Below are positions 8,106 to 16,090 of a stretch of 64,000 nucleotides of DNA, piece after piece; positions within the stretch are counted from its first letter, which is position 1; each line of letters opens with the position of its first letter. Made by a program: the position numbers and the translations under genes. The notes under the pieces were generated by a model. That model was not told where the DNA came from. It saw only the letters and a list, made by a program, of their open reading frames with translations, and searched no databases. Origin of the DNA: Williamsia muralis (GTDB lineage: Bacteria; Actinomycetota; Actinomycetes; Mycobacteriales; Mycobacteriaceae); contig NZ_PEBD01000004.1 in the NCBI RefSeq assembly GCF_002735905.1, positions 992,001 to 1,056,000 of the forward strand, read 5' to 3'.

Positions 8106-8806
8106 GGCACCTGGCCGCCGGTCTCCTGCCCGGCGCTCGCAGGCGCCAGGCCCTGCTCGGTCGCGTAGGTGTGGAGGCGGTGTGCCAACTCGAGTGGTCG
8201 GCTGAGCGCGGGGGAGTGTCCGCCGTCCATCTCGTCCGGGGTGATGCCGAGTCGCTCGGTGACCACCCGCCGTAGGTAGGCAGCAGGGAACACCCGGTCC
8301 TCCCGGCAGATCAGCACCCGGGTGGGGATATCAGGCCAGGCGCGCAGAGGTGTCGGTTCGTCGGCCCGCGCGTCGGACTCATCGCGACCTTTCGCCACGG
8401 CCTGCGCGGCCAACTCCGGCGGCACGTCGTGATAGAACAGCGCGACAACATCGTCGTAGTGCGTGCGCTTTTCGTCGCCGAGGCGGGTGTTGGTGAAGTA
8501 ATCGCCGGGTGCCTCGCCGGCGGTCGGGATCATCGGCGCGACCAGAACGAGCAACTCGACGGCGACCCGCTCACAGACGAGGGGAGCGGTGAGACCGCCC
8601 GCCGAATGCGCGACGACAACGATGTCGGACCGATCGCTCACCGCAGCGGCAATCGTGTCGGCATACTCGGCGACGCTGGCCGAGTCGTCTTCGCAGGGCA
8701 GATCAGGTGCCACCGTTTCGTGTCCCCGCGTGCGTAGATCGGATTCCACGAGACGCCAATACCAGCCGACATCCCCGGCCCCGTGGATGAACGCAAAGGT
8801 GGCCAC
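8102..8806 (-). CDS. Alpha/beta fold hydrolase
   Basis: A 234-residue alpha/beta hydrolase. The oxyanion-loop motif is FIHGAGDVGWYW near the N-terminus, the nucleophile elbow is VVAHSAGG (G/A-x-S-x-G type, Ser about residue 85), and the C-terminal His is in DGGHSPALSRP. It resembles the EstC/salicylate-esterase-like hydrolases of the methylesterase group. The GTG at 8806 is chosen because AGGAAGG lies 5 bp upstream and the family-conserved part starts immediately; the frame stays open to 8854. It is coupled by a 4-bp overlap to the methyltransferase. Confidence 0.85.
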   Translation of the reverse strand: MATFAFIHGAGDVGWYWRLVESDLRTRGHETVAPDLPCEDDSASVAEYADTIAAAVSDRSDIVVVAHSAGGLTAPLVCERVAVELLVLVAPMIPTAGEAPGDYFTNTRLGDEKRTHYDDVVALFYHDVPPELAAQAVAKGRDESDARADEPTPLRAWPDIPTRVLICREDRVFPAAYLRRVVTERLGITPDEMDGGHSPALSRPLELAHRLHTYATEQGLAPASAGQETGGQVP

Positions 8807-8924
8807 GGCTTCCTTCCTCTGCTCGATCGAAGTACGTCCCGACCCGGCACCCACGTTGGCGGTTTATGGCGTACGCCGCGGTGTGGTCGGGTTTGCGAGT
8901 CGCAGATCGGAGGTATCAGTACCT

Positions 8925-9626
8925 ATGCGGCCCGTGTTTTCCCGTGAAGAAGCGTATGCCGGTTGGTCGCGTCTGCATGGCGGTATCGACCCCCGGAGTT
9001 CGATGTGGATCAGCGGCTGGGTTCGTATCGCTCACACATGCGCGACCCCGTTGGTGCGCGCAGGTGTCAGCCCCAGCACGGTCACGGTCGCGGGAGTCGC
9101 GGTCATGGCGGCCGTTCCGCTGATCGCCTCGGCCGGTGCCGCGTGGCCCATGGTGGCCATGCTCGTGATCCTCGTCGGCGCTGTGCTCGACGGTGTGGAC
9201 GGCGCGATCGCGGTACGCGCCGGCAAGGCGTCTCGGTGGGGCCGGGTACTCGACCCGTTCGCCGACCGCTGTTCAGACCTGTTGCTGATCCTCACGCTGG
9301 TTGTCCTCGGTGCCCCTGCGTGGCTCGGGGTTTCGCTCGCCCTGCTCACGTTGTTGCTCGAGTCCGTACGTGCGCACGCGCAGGCCACCGGGATGGAGGG
9401 GCCCGGAGTGCTGACGTGGTGGGAGCGTCCATCGCGGGTGATCGTCGCATCCTTCGCCACCGCGACCAGCGCCATCGAGTGGGGTGCCAGGCGGTCGGGG
9501 ATCGACGTGTTACCCGCCCTCGACGGCGTCACCCTCGTGACCATCTACTCCATCATCGCAACCGTGTTGGCCGTTGCGGGCCTTGCCCAGTTACTGGTCG
9601 CTGTTCACTCGGCCCTTGAGGACTGA
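8925..9626 (+). CDS. CDP-alcohol phosphatidyltransferase family protein
   Basis: A 233-residue integral membrane enzyme with the CDP-alcohol phosphatidyltransferase signature DG-x2-DGAIAVR-x8-G-x3-D-x3-D (DGVDGAIAVRAGKASRWGRVLDPFAD) at about residue 90 and about five hydrophobic helices. These enzymes join a CDP-linked lipid to an alcohol, or a CDP-alcohol to a lipid. The product here is unknown: the motif alone does not separate phosphatidylglycerol, inositol or other head groups. The ATG at 8925 is preceded by GGAGG at a rather long spacing. The 3' end overlaps the convergent CrtI-like gene by 22 bp. Confidence 0.85.
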   Translation: MRPVFSREEAYAGWSRLHGGIDPRSSMWISGWVRIAHTCATPLVRAGVSPSTVTVAGVAVMAAVPLIASAGAAWPMVAMLVILVGAVLDGVDGAIAVRAGKASRWGRVLDPFADRCSDLLLILTLVVLGAPAWLGVSLALLTLLLESVRAHAQATGMEGPGVLTWWERPSRVIVASFATATSAIEWGARRSGIDVLPALDGVTLVTIYSIIATVLAVAGLAQLLVAVHSALED

Positions 9627-11128
9627 CTGCCCTCGACGTCCCCGATCATGTCGGCGACGATCTTGGCCGACATCATCACCAATGGCAGGCCGCCGCCCGG
9701 ATGGGCCGAGCCGCCGACGAGGAACAGGCCAGGAACGGGTGATCTGTTCGCCGGCCGCAAGAATGCCGCCATCGCACCATTGGACGAAGTGCCGTAGATG
9801 GAGCCGCCCGGTGTTATCGTCCGTCGCTGCAGATCGGCCGGGCTGATGATCACCCGGTTCGTGACCTCGTCACGTACATCCAGCCCGCGTTCGGCCATCA
9901 GGTCCAAGATCTGGTCGGCGTACCGGTCGCCCAGCCCGGGGGCGTCCCAATCGGTACCCGATTCGGGGTCGTGCGGAGGCGCGTTGACAAGAACGAACCA
10001 CGCACCCGCGCCTTCGTGCGGAACGATCGCCGGGTCGGGGGGAGCGCTGAGATAAATGGTCGGACGAGGAACCGGACGGGCCCGACCCCGACGGCCGAAG
10101 ACCGCGTCGAACTCGTCGTCGTAGTCTTCGGCAAACATCACATGGTGGTGTGGCTGACCGGCAGGGGCGTTCTGCAGCGCCAGCAGGATCACGAACCCGG
10201 ACAGCGAACGGGTGGTGCGACGCAGGCGCCATCGCGCCCGCCGGATCGGCCATCGGCGGGCCGTGAGCAACGTGTTGTAGACCTGGTGTGCATCGGCGTT
10301 GGCCACCACCGCATCCGAGGAGATGATCCGGCCGTCGTCGACCCGAACACCGTTGACACCCGTTGCGTCCGAGACGATCTCGGTGACCTTCGTACCAAGG
10401 CGCACGTCGACGCCCAGGGTCAGCGCGCGATCGAGTAGCGCTGCAGCGATACGCCCCAGACCCCCGGCCACGTACCAGGAGCCAAAAGCCTGCTCCGCGT
10501 ACGGCACACTCGCCAGCGCGGCCGGGGCACGGCGGGGATCAGACCCGGTGTATGTCGCGTATCGGTCGAGCAACATCCGTAGGCGGGGATCGGACAGGTA
10601 CGACTTACCGATCCCGCGCAATGAGCGCCACGGTGCCACCGCGGCGAGCTCATCCAGGTGGCGGGAGAGTCCGAGCATCGTGCGGACGTCGATCGGTGAT
10701 TCCAGGAACGGGATGCGGGTGACGTCCCAGATCCGTTGGGCACGCTCGGAGAATGCGCTCCACTGTGCGCCTCGGCCATCGCCCAGTGCGGCGTCGAGCG
10801 CGGCGGGGATGTCGCGCATCTCGCCGGGGAGGTCGAGGACGGCGCCATCGGGGAAGGTGTACCGGCAGGCGATGTCAAGGCGCTGGAGTCCGAGTTCGTC
10901 GGATGCCGAGCCGCTGCCGGTCGCGGCGAACAGATCGTCGAGGACCTGGGGGAGAGTCAAGAGGGATGGGCCCGTGTCGAACACGAAGTCGTCGATCGTT
11001 TCCACACCGAGCTTGCCGCCGACCGTGGCGGCTTGTTCGACGAGGGTGACAGCGTGCCCCTGTGCCGCCAGACGTGTTGCCGCGGCCAATCCGCCCACAC
11101 CCGCTCCGACAACAACGATGTGGCTCAA
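9605..11128 (-). CDS. Second CrtI/phytoene-desaturase-family FAD oxidoreductase
   Basis: A 507-residue member of the CrtI/CrtN/CrtD family. The FAD fold is IVVVGAGVGGLAAATRLAAQGH followed by GGKLG and FDTGPSLLTLP; the C-terminal signature is GLFLVGGSAHPGGGLPLVMMSAKIV. It is clearly diverged from CrtI at 4406-6001 (GGSAHPGGG versus GSSTRPGIG), so it is not a recent duplicate. Members with this pattern include carotenoid 3,4-desaturases, ketolases and diapophytoene desaturases. It may therefore modify the carotenoid made by the nearby genes, but the exact reaction is not readable. Its stop-proximal end is convergent with the phosphatidyltransferase; its start overlaps the YihY-family gene by 4 bp. 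Confidence 0.85.
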   Translation of the reverse strand: MSHIVVVGAGVGGLAAATRLAAQGHAVTLVEQAATVGGKLGVETIDDFVFDTGPSLLTLPQVLDDLFAATGSGSASDELGLQRLDIACRYTFPDGAVLDLPGEMRDIPAALDAALGDGRGAQWSAFSERAQRIWDVTRIPFLESPIDVRTMLGLSRHLDELAAVAPWRSLRGIGKSYLSDPRLRMLLDRYATYTGSDPRRAPAALASVPYAEQAFGSWYVAGGLGRIAAALLDRALTLGVDVRLGTKVTEIVSDATGVNGVRVDDGRIISSDAVVANADAHQVYNTLLTARRWPIRRARWRLRRTTRSLSGFVILLALQNAPAGQPHHHVMFAEDYDDEFDAVFGRRGRARPVPRPTIYLSAPPDPAIVPHEGAGAWFVLVNAPPHDPESGTDWDAPGLGDRYADQILDLMAERGLDVRDEVTNRVIISPADLQRRTITPGGSIYGTSSNGAMAAFLRPANRSPVPGLFLVGGSAHPGGGLPLVMMSAKIVADMIGDVEGSQSSRAE

Positions 11129-12024
11129 GCCTTCTCCTCCAGATCATTGCTGGTGTGGTCGGGTTCGGCCCCACGCCGGCCGTCCACCACGGTGTCGAGG
11201 GATCGTGTCACCGCCCAACCCATGAGCACCACCATATGCAGGATCCAGAGCCACAGACCGACCGCGACCACACCACCGATGACATCGAGGCCCGCGTAGG
11301 GGATCCCGACGTCGATGGGCAGCGACAGGAACAACGCGAAGCCCTGGAGGAACCCGGCCATGAACGACGCGGTGGTGATTGCGCCCACCCCTGCCACCCA
11401 CCATCTCGGGTTGCCCGGTGTGACAGCGCGATACACCCAGACGAGTGCCACCGAGAGCACCAGCCACGTGGCGAGGAAGCCGATCCAGGTGCGGAAGATC
11501 AGGTCGCCCGCGCTGCCTGTGCCACCGCCCTCGGGTGCGAAGGTGACAAGCTGCTCGCCCACGGTCCGGAACACCAGTCCGAAAACCGGTATCGCGACGA
11601 GCAAGGCCAATACGCGGGCCCGGGCTCTCCATCCGGTGAACCGGTCGGGTTCGGGCGAGATGGCGAGACATGCGCGCCGCAGACCTTCGCCGTAGAAGGA
11701 TGCCGGAAACAACAGGACAAGTGCTTTGAGTGGGTCCATCTGTACCCCGGCCTCGACCAGTGCGTCGAACGCCGGTCGTGCCCCCATGTCAGGCGGGATG
11801 AGGACCCGCAGCGCCAGCAGCTCCTGCTGGGCCTGCAGGTCGGGTTCGAACCACGTGGTGCTCCACACCGCGAGCAGGAACCAGGGGACGATGGCGATCG
11901 CTGCGAAGTAGGTCAGCGTGGCGGCAGCACCGGCGATGTCGCCGCCGGCCAGACGTCGTCTCGCTCCGCGGAGGACAACGGCGGTCTCGCCGGTCAGTGT
12001 GCGCAGATCGATCACGGCGCCCAC
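11125..12024 (-). CDS. YihY/BrkB family membrane protein
   Basis: A 299-residue integral membrane protein with six predicted hydrophobic helices, matching the YihY/virulence factor BrkB family (often mis-called ribonuclease BN). Family cues are the early amphipathic segment with a TLTYFAAIAIVPWFLL helix and the late GFLQGFALFLSLPIDVGIPYAGLDVIGG segment. The molecular function of the family is unsettled. It is translationally coupled (4-bp overlap) to the downstream CrtI-like gene, which is a hint that the two act on the same membrane lipid or pigment. Confidence 0.82.
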   Translation of the reverse strand: MGAVIDLRTLTGETAVVLRGARRRLAGGDIAGAAATLTYFAAIAIVPWFLLAVWSTTWFEPDLQAQQELLALRVLIPPDMGARPAFDALVEAGVQMDPLKALVLLFPASFYGEGLRRACLAISPEPDRFTGWRARARVLALLVAIPVFGLVFRTVGEQLVTFAPEGGGTGSAGDLIFRTWIGFLATWLVLSVALVWVYRAVTPGNPRWWVAGVGAITTASFMAGFLQGFALFLSLPIDVGIPYAGLDVIGGVVAVGLWLWILHMVVLMGWAVTRSLDTVVDGRRGAEPDHTSNDLEEKA

Positions 12025-12061
12025 TGCGCGGCTCGACTGAACGGCTGCACATCCACCCTGG

Positions 12062-12535
12062 TCAGCGAGGCGTGATGGGCGGCTCGGTGGACCAGGGGAA
12101 GTTGATCCAGCGGTCGGTGTACCGCCAGGTGTAGTCGGCCTTGATCACCGATGCGGGCTTCTCGTACAACACCGCCGTCCGTACCTCGGAGGCGTGGTTG
12201 CGACAGAAGGTGTGTACGAGTTCCAGCGTCTTTCCACTGTCCGCGACGTCGTCGACGACGAGTACGGTCAGGCCGCCCAGTTCGGTGGCATCGAGGATGG
12301 GCGGGAGTATCACCGGCTCGTCGAGCGTGGTGCCCACACCGGTGTAGAACTCGACGTTCATCGTGAACAGTGACTTGCAGTCGAGCGCGTACGCCAGCGC
12401 CCCGGCAGGCACCAGGCCCCCGCGCGCGATACCGAGCACCACGTCGGGGGCAAACCCGGAATCGGCGACCGTCTGGGCGAGTTCACGACTCGCCGCCCCG
12501 AAAAGGTCCCAGGTGAGTACTTCGCGTTCGCTCAT
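12062..12535 (-). CDS. Phosphoribosyltransferase family protein
   Basis: A 157-residue type I phosphoribosyltransferase. The PRPP-binding motif is VLVVDDVADSGKT at about residue 90, preceded by the VVLGIARGGLVPAGALAYAL segment typical of xanthine/hypoxanthine-guanine PRTases. It probably salvages a purine base with PRPP, but regulatory PRT-fold proteins look alike. An open frame extends upstream to 13036 inside the flavoprotein gene; the ATG at 12535 is the only start that fits the domain. It reads in the same direction as the LLM flavoprotein gene, 32 bp away. Confidence 0.85.
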   Translation of the reverse strand: MSEREVLTWDLFGAASRELAQTVADSGFAPDVVLGIARGGLVPAGALAYALDCKSLFTMNVEFYTGVGTTLDEPVILPPILDATELGGLTVLVVDDVADSGKTLELVHTFCRNHASEVRTAVLYEKPASVIKADYTWRYTDRWINFPWSTEPPITPR

Positions 12536-12567
12536 CGAGACATGGTCGCACGCACGCGCAGACGATG

Positions 12568-13587
12568 TCAGCGCCAACCGAGGGCGGGGGCGACGTGCGT
12601 CAGGATCGATTCGATGACGTGTGCGTTGTAGTCGGCACCGAGCTGGTTCGGCACGGTGAGAAGGAGGGTGTCCGCTGCTGCGATCGCCTCGTCCTCGCGG
12701 AGCTGTTCGATCAACCGGTCTGGTTCGTCGGCATAGCTCCGGCCGAATCGCGCCGTGGTCCCGTCGATGATGCCCACCTGATCGGCATCTTGCCCGCCAC
12801 GCCCGAAATAGGCGCGGTCCCGATCGTCGACGAGAGCAAAGATGCTGCGGCTCACGGACACTCGCGGCTCGCGCTTGTGTCCGGCCGACTCCCAGGTCTC
12901 GCGGAAACGCTCGATCTGTTCGGCCTGCAGTTGATGAAAGGGCACTCCGGTGTCTTCGGTCAGCAGGGTCGAACTCATCAGGTTCATCCCTTGCTCGGCT
13001 GTCCACTCCGCGGTGGCCCTTGTACCGGCGCCCCACCAGATGCGGTCTCGCAAGCCGGGCGATTGGGGCTCGATGCCCAGCAGGCCAGGGGGATTGGGGA
13101 ACATCGGCGACGGGTTCGGTTGGGCGAACTTGGCGTTGTTGATGACCTTGAGGAACACATCGGTGTGCTGGCGGGCCATGTCCGCGTCCGAGGCGTCCTC
13201 ATTCGGCGCATAGCCGAAATACCGGTAGCCATCGATCACCTGCTCGGGCGAACCACGGCTGATCCCGAGCTGCAGTCGGCCGCCCGAGATGAGATCCGCA
13301 GAGCCGGCGTCCTCGGCCATGTACATCGGGTTTTCGTAGCGCATGTCGATGACGCCGGTCCCGATCTCGATGCGACTGGTCCGCGCGCCGACTGCGGCGA
13401 GGAGTGGAAATGGCGACGCCAGCTGGCGAGCGAAGTGATGCACACGGAAATAGGCGCCATCAGCGCCGAGTTCCTCGGCCGCGACCGCAAGATCGATCGA
13501 CTGCAGCAAAGTGTCCGCGGCTGACCGGGTCTGCGAACCGGGTGAATCCGACCAGTGCCCGAACGACAAGAATCCAATGTTCTTCAT
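12568..13587 (-). CDS. LLM-class flavin-dependent oxidoreductase
   Basis: A 339-residue bacterial-luciferase-like monooxygenase (TIM-barrel, FMN or F420 dependent). Typical cues are the start with IGFLSFGHW, the AEELGADGAYFRVHHF segment, RIEIGTGVIDMRYENP, and SGGRLQLGISRGSPEQVIDGYRYFGY. Substrates of this class range from long-chain aldehydes to alkanesulfonates and cannot be told from sequence. It lies just upstream of the PRTase on the same strand. A 126-bp gene-free stretch separates it from the DJ-1/PfpI gene. Confidence 0.88.
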   Translation of the reverse strand: MKNIGFLSFGHWSDSPGSQTRSAADTLLQSIDLAVAAEELGADGAYFRVHHFARQLASPFPLLAAVGARTSRIEIGTGVIDMRYENPMYMAEDAGSADLISGGRLQLGISRGSPEQVIDGYRYFGYAPNEDASDADMARQHTDVFLKVINNAKFAQPNPSPMFPNPPGLLGIEPQSPGLRDRIWWGAGTRATAEWTAEQGMNLMSSTLLTEDTGVPFHQLQAEQIERFRETWESAGHKREPRVSVSRSIFALVDDRDRAYFGRGGQDADQVGIIDGTTARFGRSYADEPDRLIEQLREDEAIAAADTLLLTVPNQLGADYNAHVIESILTHVAPALGWR

Positions 13588-13713
13588 GACACTGTAAATG
13601 AAACCACGGTCCGTTTAATTCCGCGCCATGGCCCCGTACAGAAGACGCCGACAACGACGGTATCGATCCCTTCGACCGCTCGTCGTTGCCGGCGCCCGTT
13701 CACCGCCGGTGGG

Positions 13714-14409
13714 TCAGCCGAGATCGGCGAGGATCTTCTGCGCAAGCGGTGCGGACGACGCTGGGTTCTGGCCCGTGTAGAGGTTGCGATCCACGACGAC
13801 CTTGGGTGCCCAGGGCTCGCCCTCCTGGTAGTCGACGCCGAGGTCGATCAGCCGGTCCTGGAGCAGCCAGACGGCCTTGTCGGCCAGGCCTGCCTGGGTT
13901 TCCTCGGCATTGGAGAATCCCGTCGCCTGGTACCCGGCGAAGGTGAACGATCCGTCGTCGCGGGTGGCGGCGAGCAACGCTGCGGGAGCGTGGCACACCA
14001 CGCCCAGTGGTCGCCCGGAATCGATGGCCTCGGTCAGCAGTCGACCGGACACCTCATCGACCGCGAGGTCTTCCATGGGGCCGTGGCCACCGGGGTAGAA
14101 AACTGCCACGTACTGGCTCAGGTCGACGTCGTCGAGAGAGATCGGATGCTTCAGTTCTTCATTCGACTCGAGTTTTGCGGCGATCGCGTCGGCCTTGTCC
14201 TGCCCACCGTTGGCGTCGGCGGCCAAGCTGCCCTGGTCCACCACAGGCACCTTGCCGCCTGGGGTCGCCACCACCACCTCGTGGCCGGCGTTCGTGAACT
14301 CCTCGTAGGGCGCCACGAACTCCTCGGCCCAGAAGCCGGTCGGATGCTTGCTTCCGTCCTTCAGGGTCCAATGATCGGCGGCGGTCATCACGAACAACAT
14401 CTTTGCCAC
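13714..14409 (-). CDS. DJ-1/PfpI family protein (class I glutamine-amidotransferase-like)
   Basis: A 231-residue protein of the Hsp31/DJ-1/PfpI superfamily. The nucleophile Cys is in GVVCHAPAALL (about residue 138), the acidic partner lies in WAEEFVAPYEEF, and YPGGHGPMEDL is conserved. Members of this subgroup act as glyoxalase III, chaperone or protein deglycase under carbonyl or oxidative stress. The ATG at 14409 is preceded by an AAAGGAGC ribosome site. It stands alone between the LLM flavoprotein and the EamA exporter. Confidence 0.88.
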   Translation of the reverse strand: MAKMLFVMTAADHWTLKDGSKHPTGFWAEEFVAPYEEFTNAGHEVVVATPGGKVPVVDQGSLAADANGGQDKADAIAAKLESNEELKHPISLDDVDLSQYVAVFYPGGHGPMEDLAVDEVSGRLLTEAIDSGRPLGVVCHAPAALLAATRDDGSFTFAGYQATGFSNAEETQAGLADKAVWLLQDRLIDLGVDYQEGEPWAPKVVVDRNLYTGQNPASSAPLAQKILADLG

Positions 14410-14483
14410 AACATGCTCCTTTGCACTTTTGGTTCAGCCGTCTGTTCATCGGCCTTGTGGTGCAAGTCCGGACCCCAGGCAGG

Positions 14484-15458
14484 TTATTCCACGGGTACCC
14501 GCGCCGCGAGTTGTGAATCGCTCTTGAGCCGCCCGCCCATGTTGACCGCGACCAACCCCGACAGCAGCACCGCCGCGCCCGCCAGCTGGGCGATGGTCAT
14601 GGTCTGACCCAGCAGCCACCACGACACCACCGCAGACGACAGCACCTCGATGAGCGCCACGAACGACGCGGGAGTGGCGCCGAGGAGCCGAACGGCATGT
14701 ACGCCTGTGACATACGCGAGGCTGGTGGAGATCCCGGCTATCGCCAGTGCGATCACCCACCAGGGCACCGAGGTGTCGGCGAGCACGGTGGACCCGGTGC
14801 CCGCGGCCATGGGCAGCAGACCGAGCGCGCCGGCGATGCCGATCACCGCTGTACCGAGCAGCAATCCGCCGGTGGTCAGGGCCAATGGCTCCACGCTCTG
14901 ACCCGATTTGCCGAAATCCTCGGTGGCCAGGATGAAGTAGGCCGCGAGCCCGACGCCGGCGATGACGGCCCACACGAACCCGACGGGGTCGATGTCACCG
15001 ATGTCGCCCCCGCCGACGATGACCATCACAAGCCCGGCAAGTGCGATGACACAGCCGATACCGGTCAAGGTCGTCGGCGTGCGTCCTCGGATGAGCCAGT
15101 CGTACGCCACGACGAGGATCAGCCCCGAGTATTCGATGAGCAGGGCAACCGGCACGTCGAGGTATCGGACCGCGTTGAAGAAGCTGAGTTGGACGACCGC
15201 GACGCCGAGGATGCCGTAGGCGATCACGAGCATCGGCGATCGGGCCCACTGGGCAAACAGGTTGCGGCGCAGCAAAATCAGCGGAATGAGGAGTAGGAGC
15301 GAGCCGGCGCCCAGCCGTACGGCCGTCACCGCGGCCGAGGACCAGCCGCTGTCGATCAGTCCCTTGGCGAGGGGTCCCGAGGTGCCGAACGACACGGCCG
15401 ACGTCACGCCCATCACCAAACCGAACCCGGGCAGGGTGCGCGCATCAACGAACTTCAA
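14484..15458 (-). CDS. EamA/DMT-family transporter
   Basis: About 324 residues with ten predicted membrane helices in two EamA repeats, the drug/metabolite transporter fold (RhaT, YdcZ and amino-acid exporters). The TTG at 15458 is chosen because GGAGG lies 4 bp before it and the first helix begins about 10 residues later. An ATG at 15503 in the same frame gives a 339-residue product but has no ribosome site and would put a palindrome of the divergent promoter inside the gene. It is divergent from a CGNR regulator that starts 32-78 bp away and is its likely controller. The substrate is unknown. Confidence 0.85.
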   Translation of the reverse strand: MKFVDARTLPGFGLVMGVTSAVSFGTSGPLAKGLIDSGWSSAAVTAVRLGAGSLLLLIPLILLRRNLFAQWARSPMLVIAYGILGVAVVQLSFFNAVRYLDVPVALLIEYSGLILVVAYDWLIRGRTPTTLTGIGCVIALAGLVMVIVGGGDIGDIDPVGFVWAVIAGVGLAAYFILATEDFGKSGQSVEPLALTTGGLLLGTAVIGIAGALGLLPMAAGTGSTVLADTSVPWWVIALAIAGISTSLAYVTGVHAVRLLGATPASFVALIEVLSSAVVSWWLLGQTMTIAQLAGAAVLLSGLVAVNMGGRLKSDSQLAARVPVE

Positions 15459-15483
15459 GATTCCTCCGATGAGGGTGACAGGA

Positions 15484-15497
15484 GTAAAAATGTTTAC
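15484..15497. promoter_or_regulatory. Palindrome between EamA exporter and CGNR gene (possible operator)
   Basis: GTAAA-AATG-TTTAC, perfect 5-bp arms, in the short divergent space between the exporter and the CGNR-family gene. It is AT-rich against a GC-rich background. TGACA occurs on both sides (15476-15480 and 15504-15508). Likely an operator for the CGNR regulator; untested. Confidence 0.4.
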
Positions 15498-15535
15498 ACT
15501 CATGACAGCTAAACGGATCGCTGGTAAGGAGTCAA

Positions 15536-16081
15536 ATGCTATTTGCTCATGACACCGATGTCGCGTTGGTGGCCACTGCCGCGTTGATCAACACCGGCCG
15601 CGGCGACGTCGACACGCTGAGCACCGCCGGCGAGCTCCGCGACTTCCTCGACGACCAGGGCTACACGGGCCGCCGGGACGGTGACCCCGCCGAACTCGAT
15701 GCCGTGCGAGCACTCCGCACCCGGCTCGACACCCTCTGGCAACTCGGGATCGATGACGCGGCGCACGAGGTGAACATGATGCTCCGAGAGGCGGACGCCC
15801 GTCCGTACCTCACCCGCCACGACGGTTGGGATTGGCATATCCACGTCACCGAACCCGAGGCGCCACTGGCCGACCGTATGGCCGCCGAGAACGCGATGGC
15901 GTTGATCGACCTGATCCGCACCGATCAGCTGAGCCGACTGAAGACCTGTGCGGGAGAGGGTTGCCGGATCGTCTTCATAGACTTGTCCCGCAACCGATCT
16001 CGTCGATTCTGCAGTGATGGGGGATGTGGCAACAGGGCCCACGTCGCGGCCTACCGCAGGCGCCGGGCCGAACAGGACTGA
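15536..16081 (+). CDS. CGNR zinc-finger domain transcriptional regulator
   Basis: A 181-residue protein. The N-terminal two thirds form the stress-induced ABATE-like domain that precedes CGNR fingers. The C-terminal finger shows two Cys in KTCAGEGCRIVFID and two in FCSDGGCGNRAHVAAYRRR, including the family name motif CGNR. Such proteins are putative DNA-binding ligand-responsive regulators. The ATG at 15536 follows AAGGAG by 3 bp. It is divergent from the EamA exporter and ends only 9 bp from the convergent polyketide synthase gene. Confidence 0.88.
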   Translation: MLFAHDTDVALVATAALINTGRGDVDTLSTAGELRDFLDDQGYTGRRDGDPAELDAVRALRTRLDTLWQLGIDDAAHEVNMMLREADARPYLTRHDGWDWHIHVTEPEAPLADRMAAENAMALIDLIRTDQLSRLKTCAGEGCRIVFIDLSRNRSRRFCSDGGCGNRAHVAAYRRRRAEQD

Positions 16082-16090
16082 TCGGGCCGA

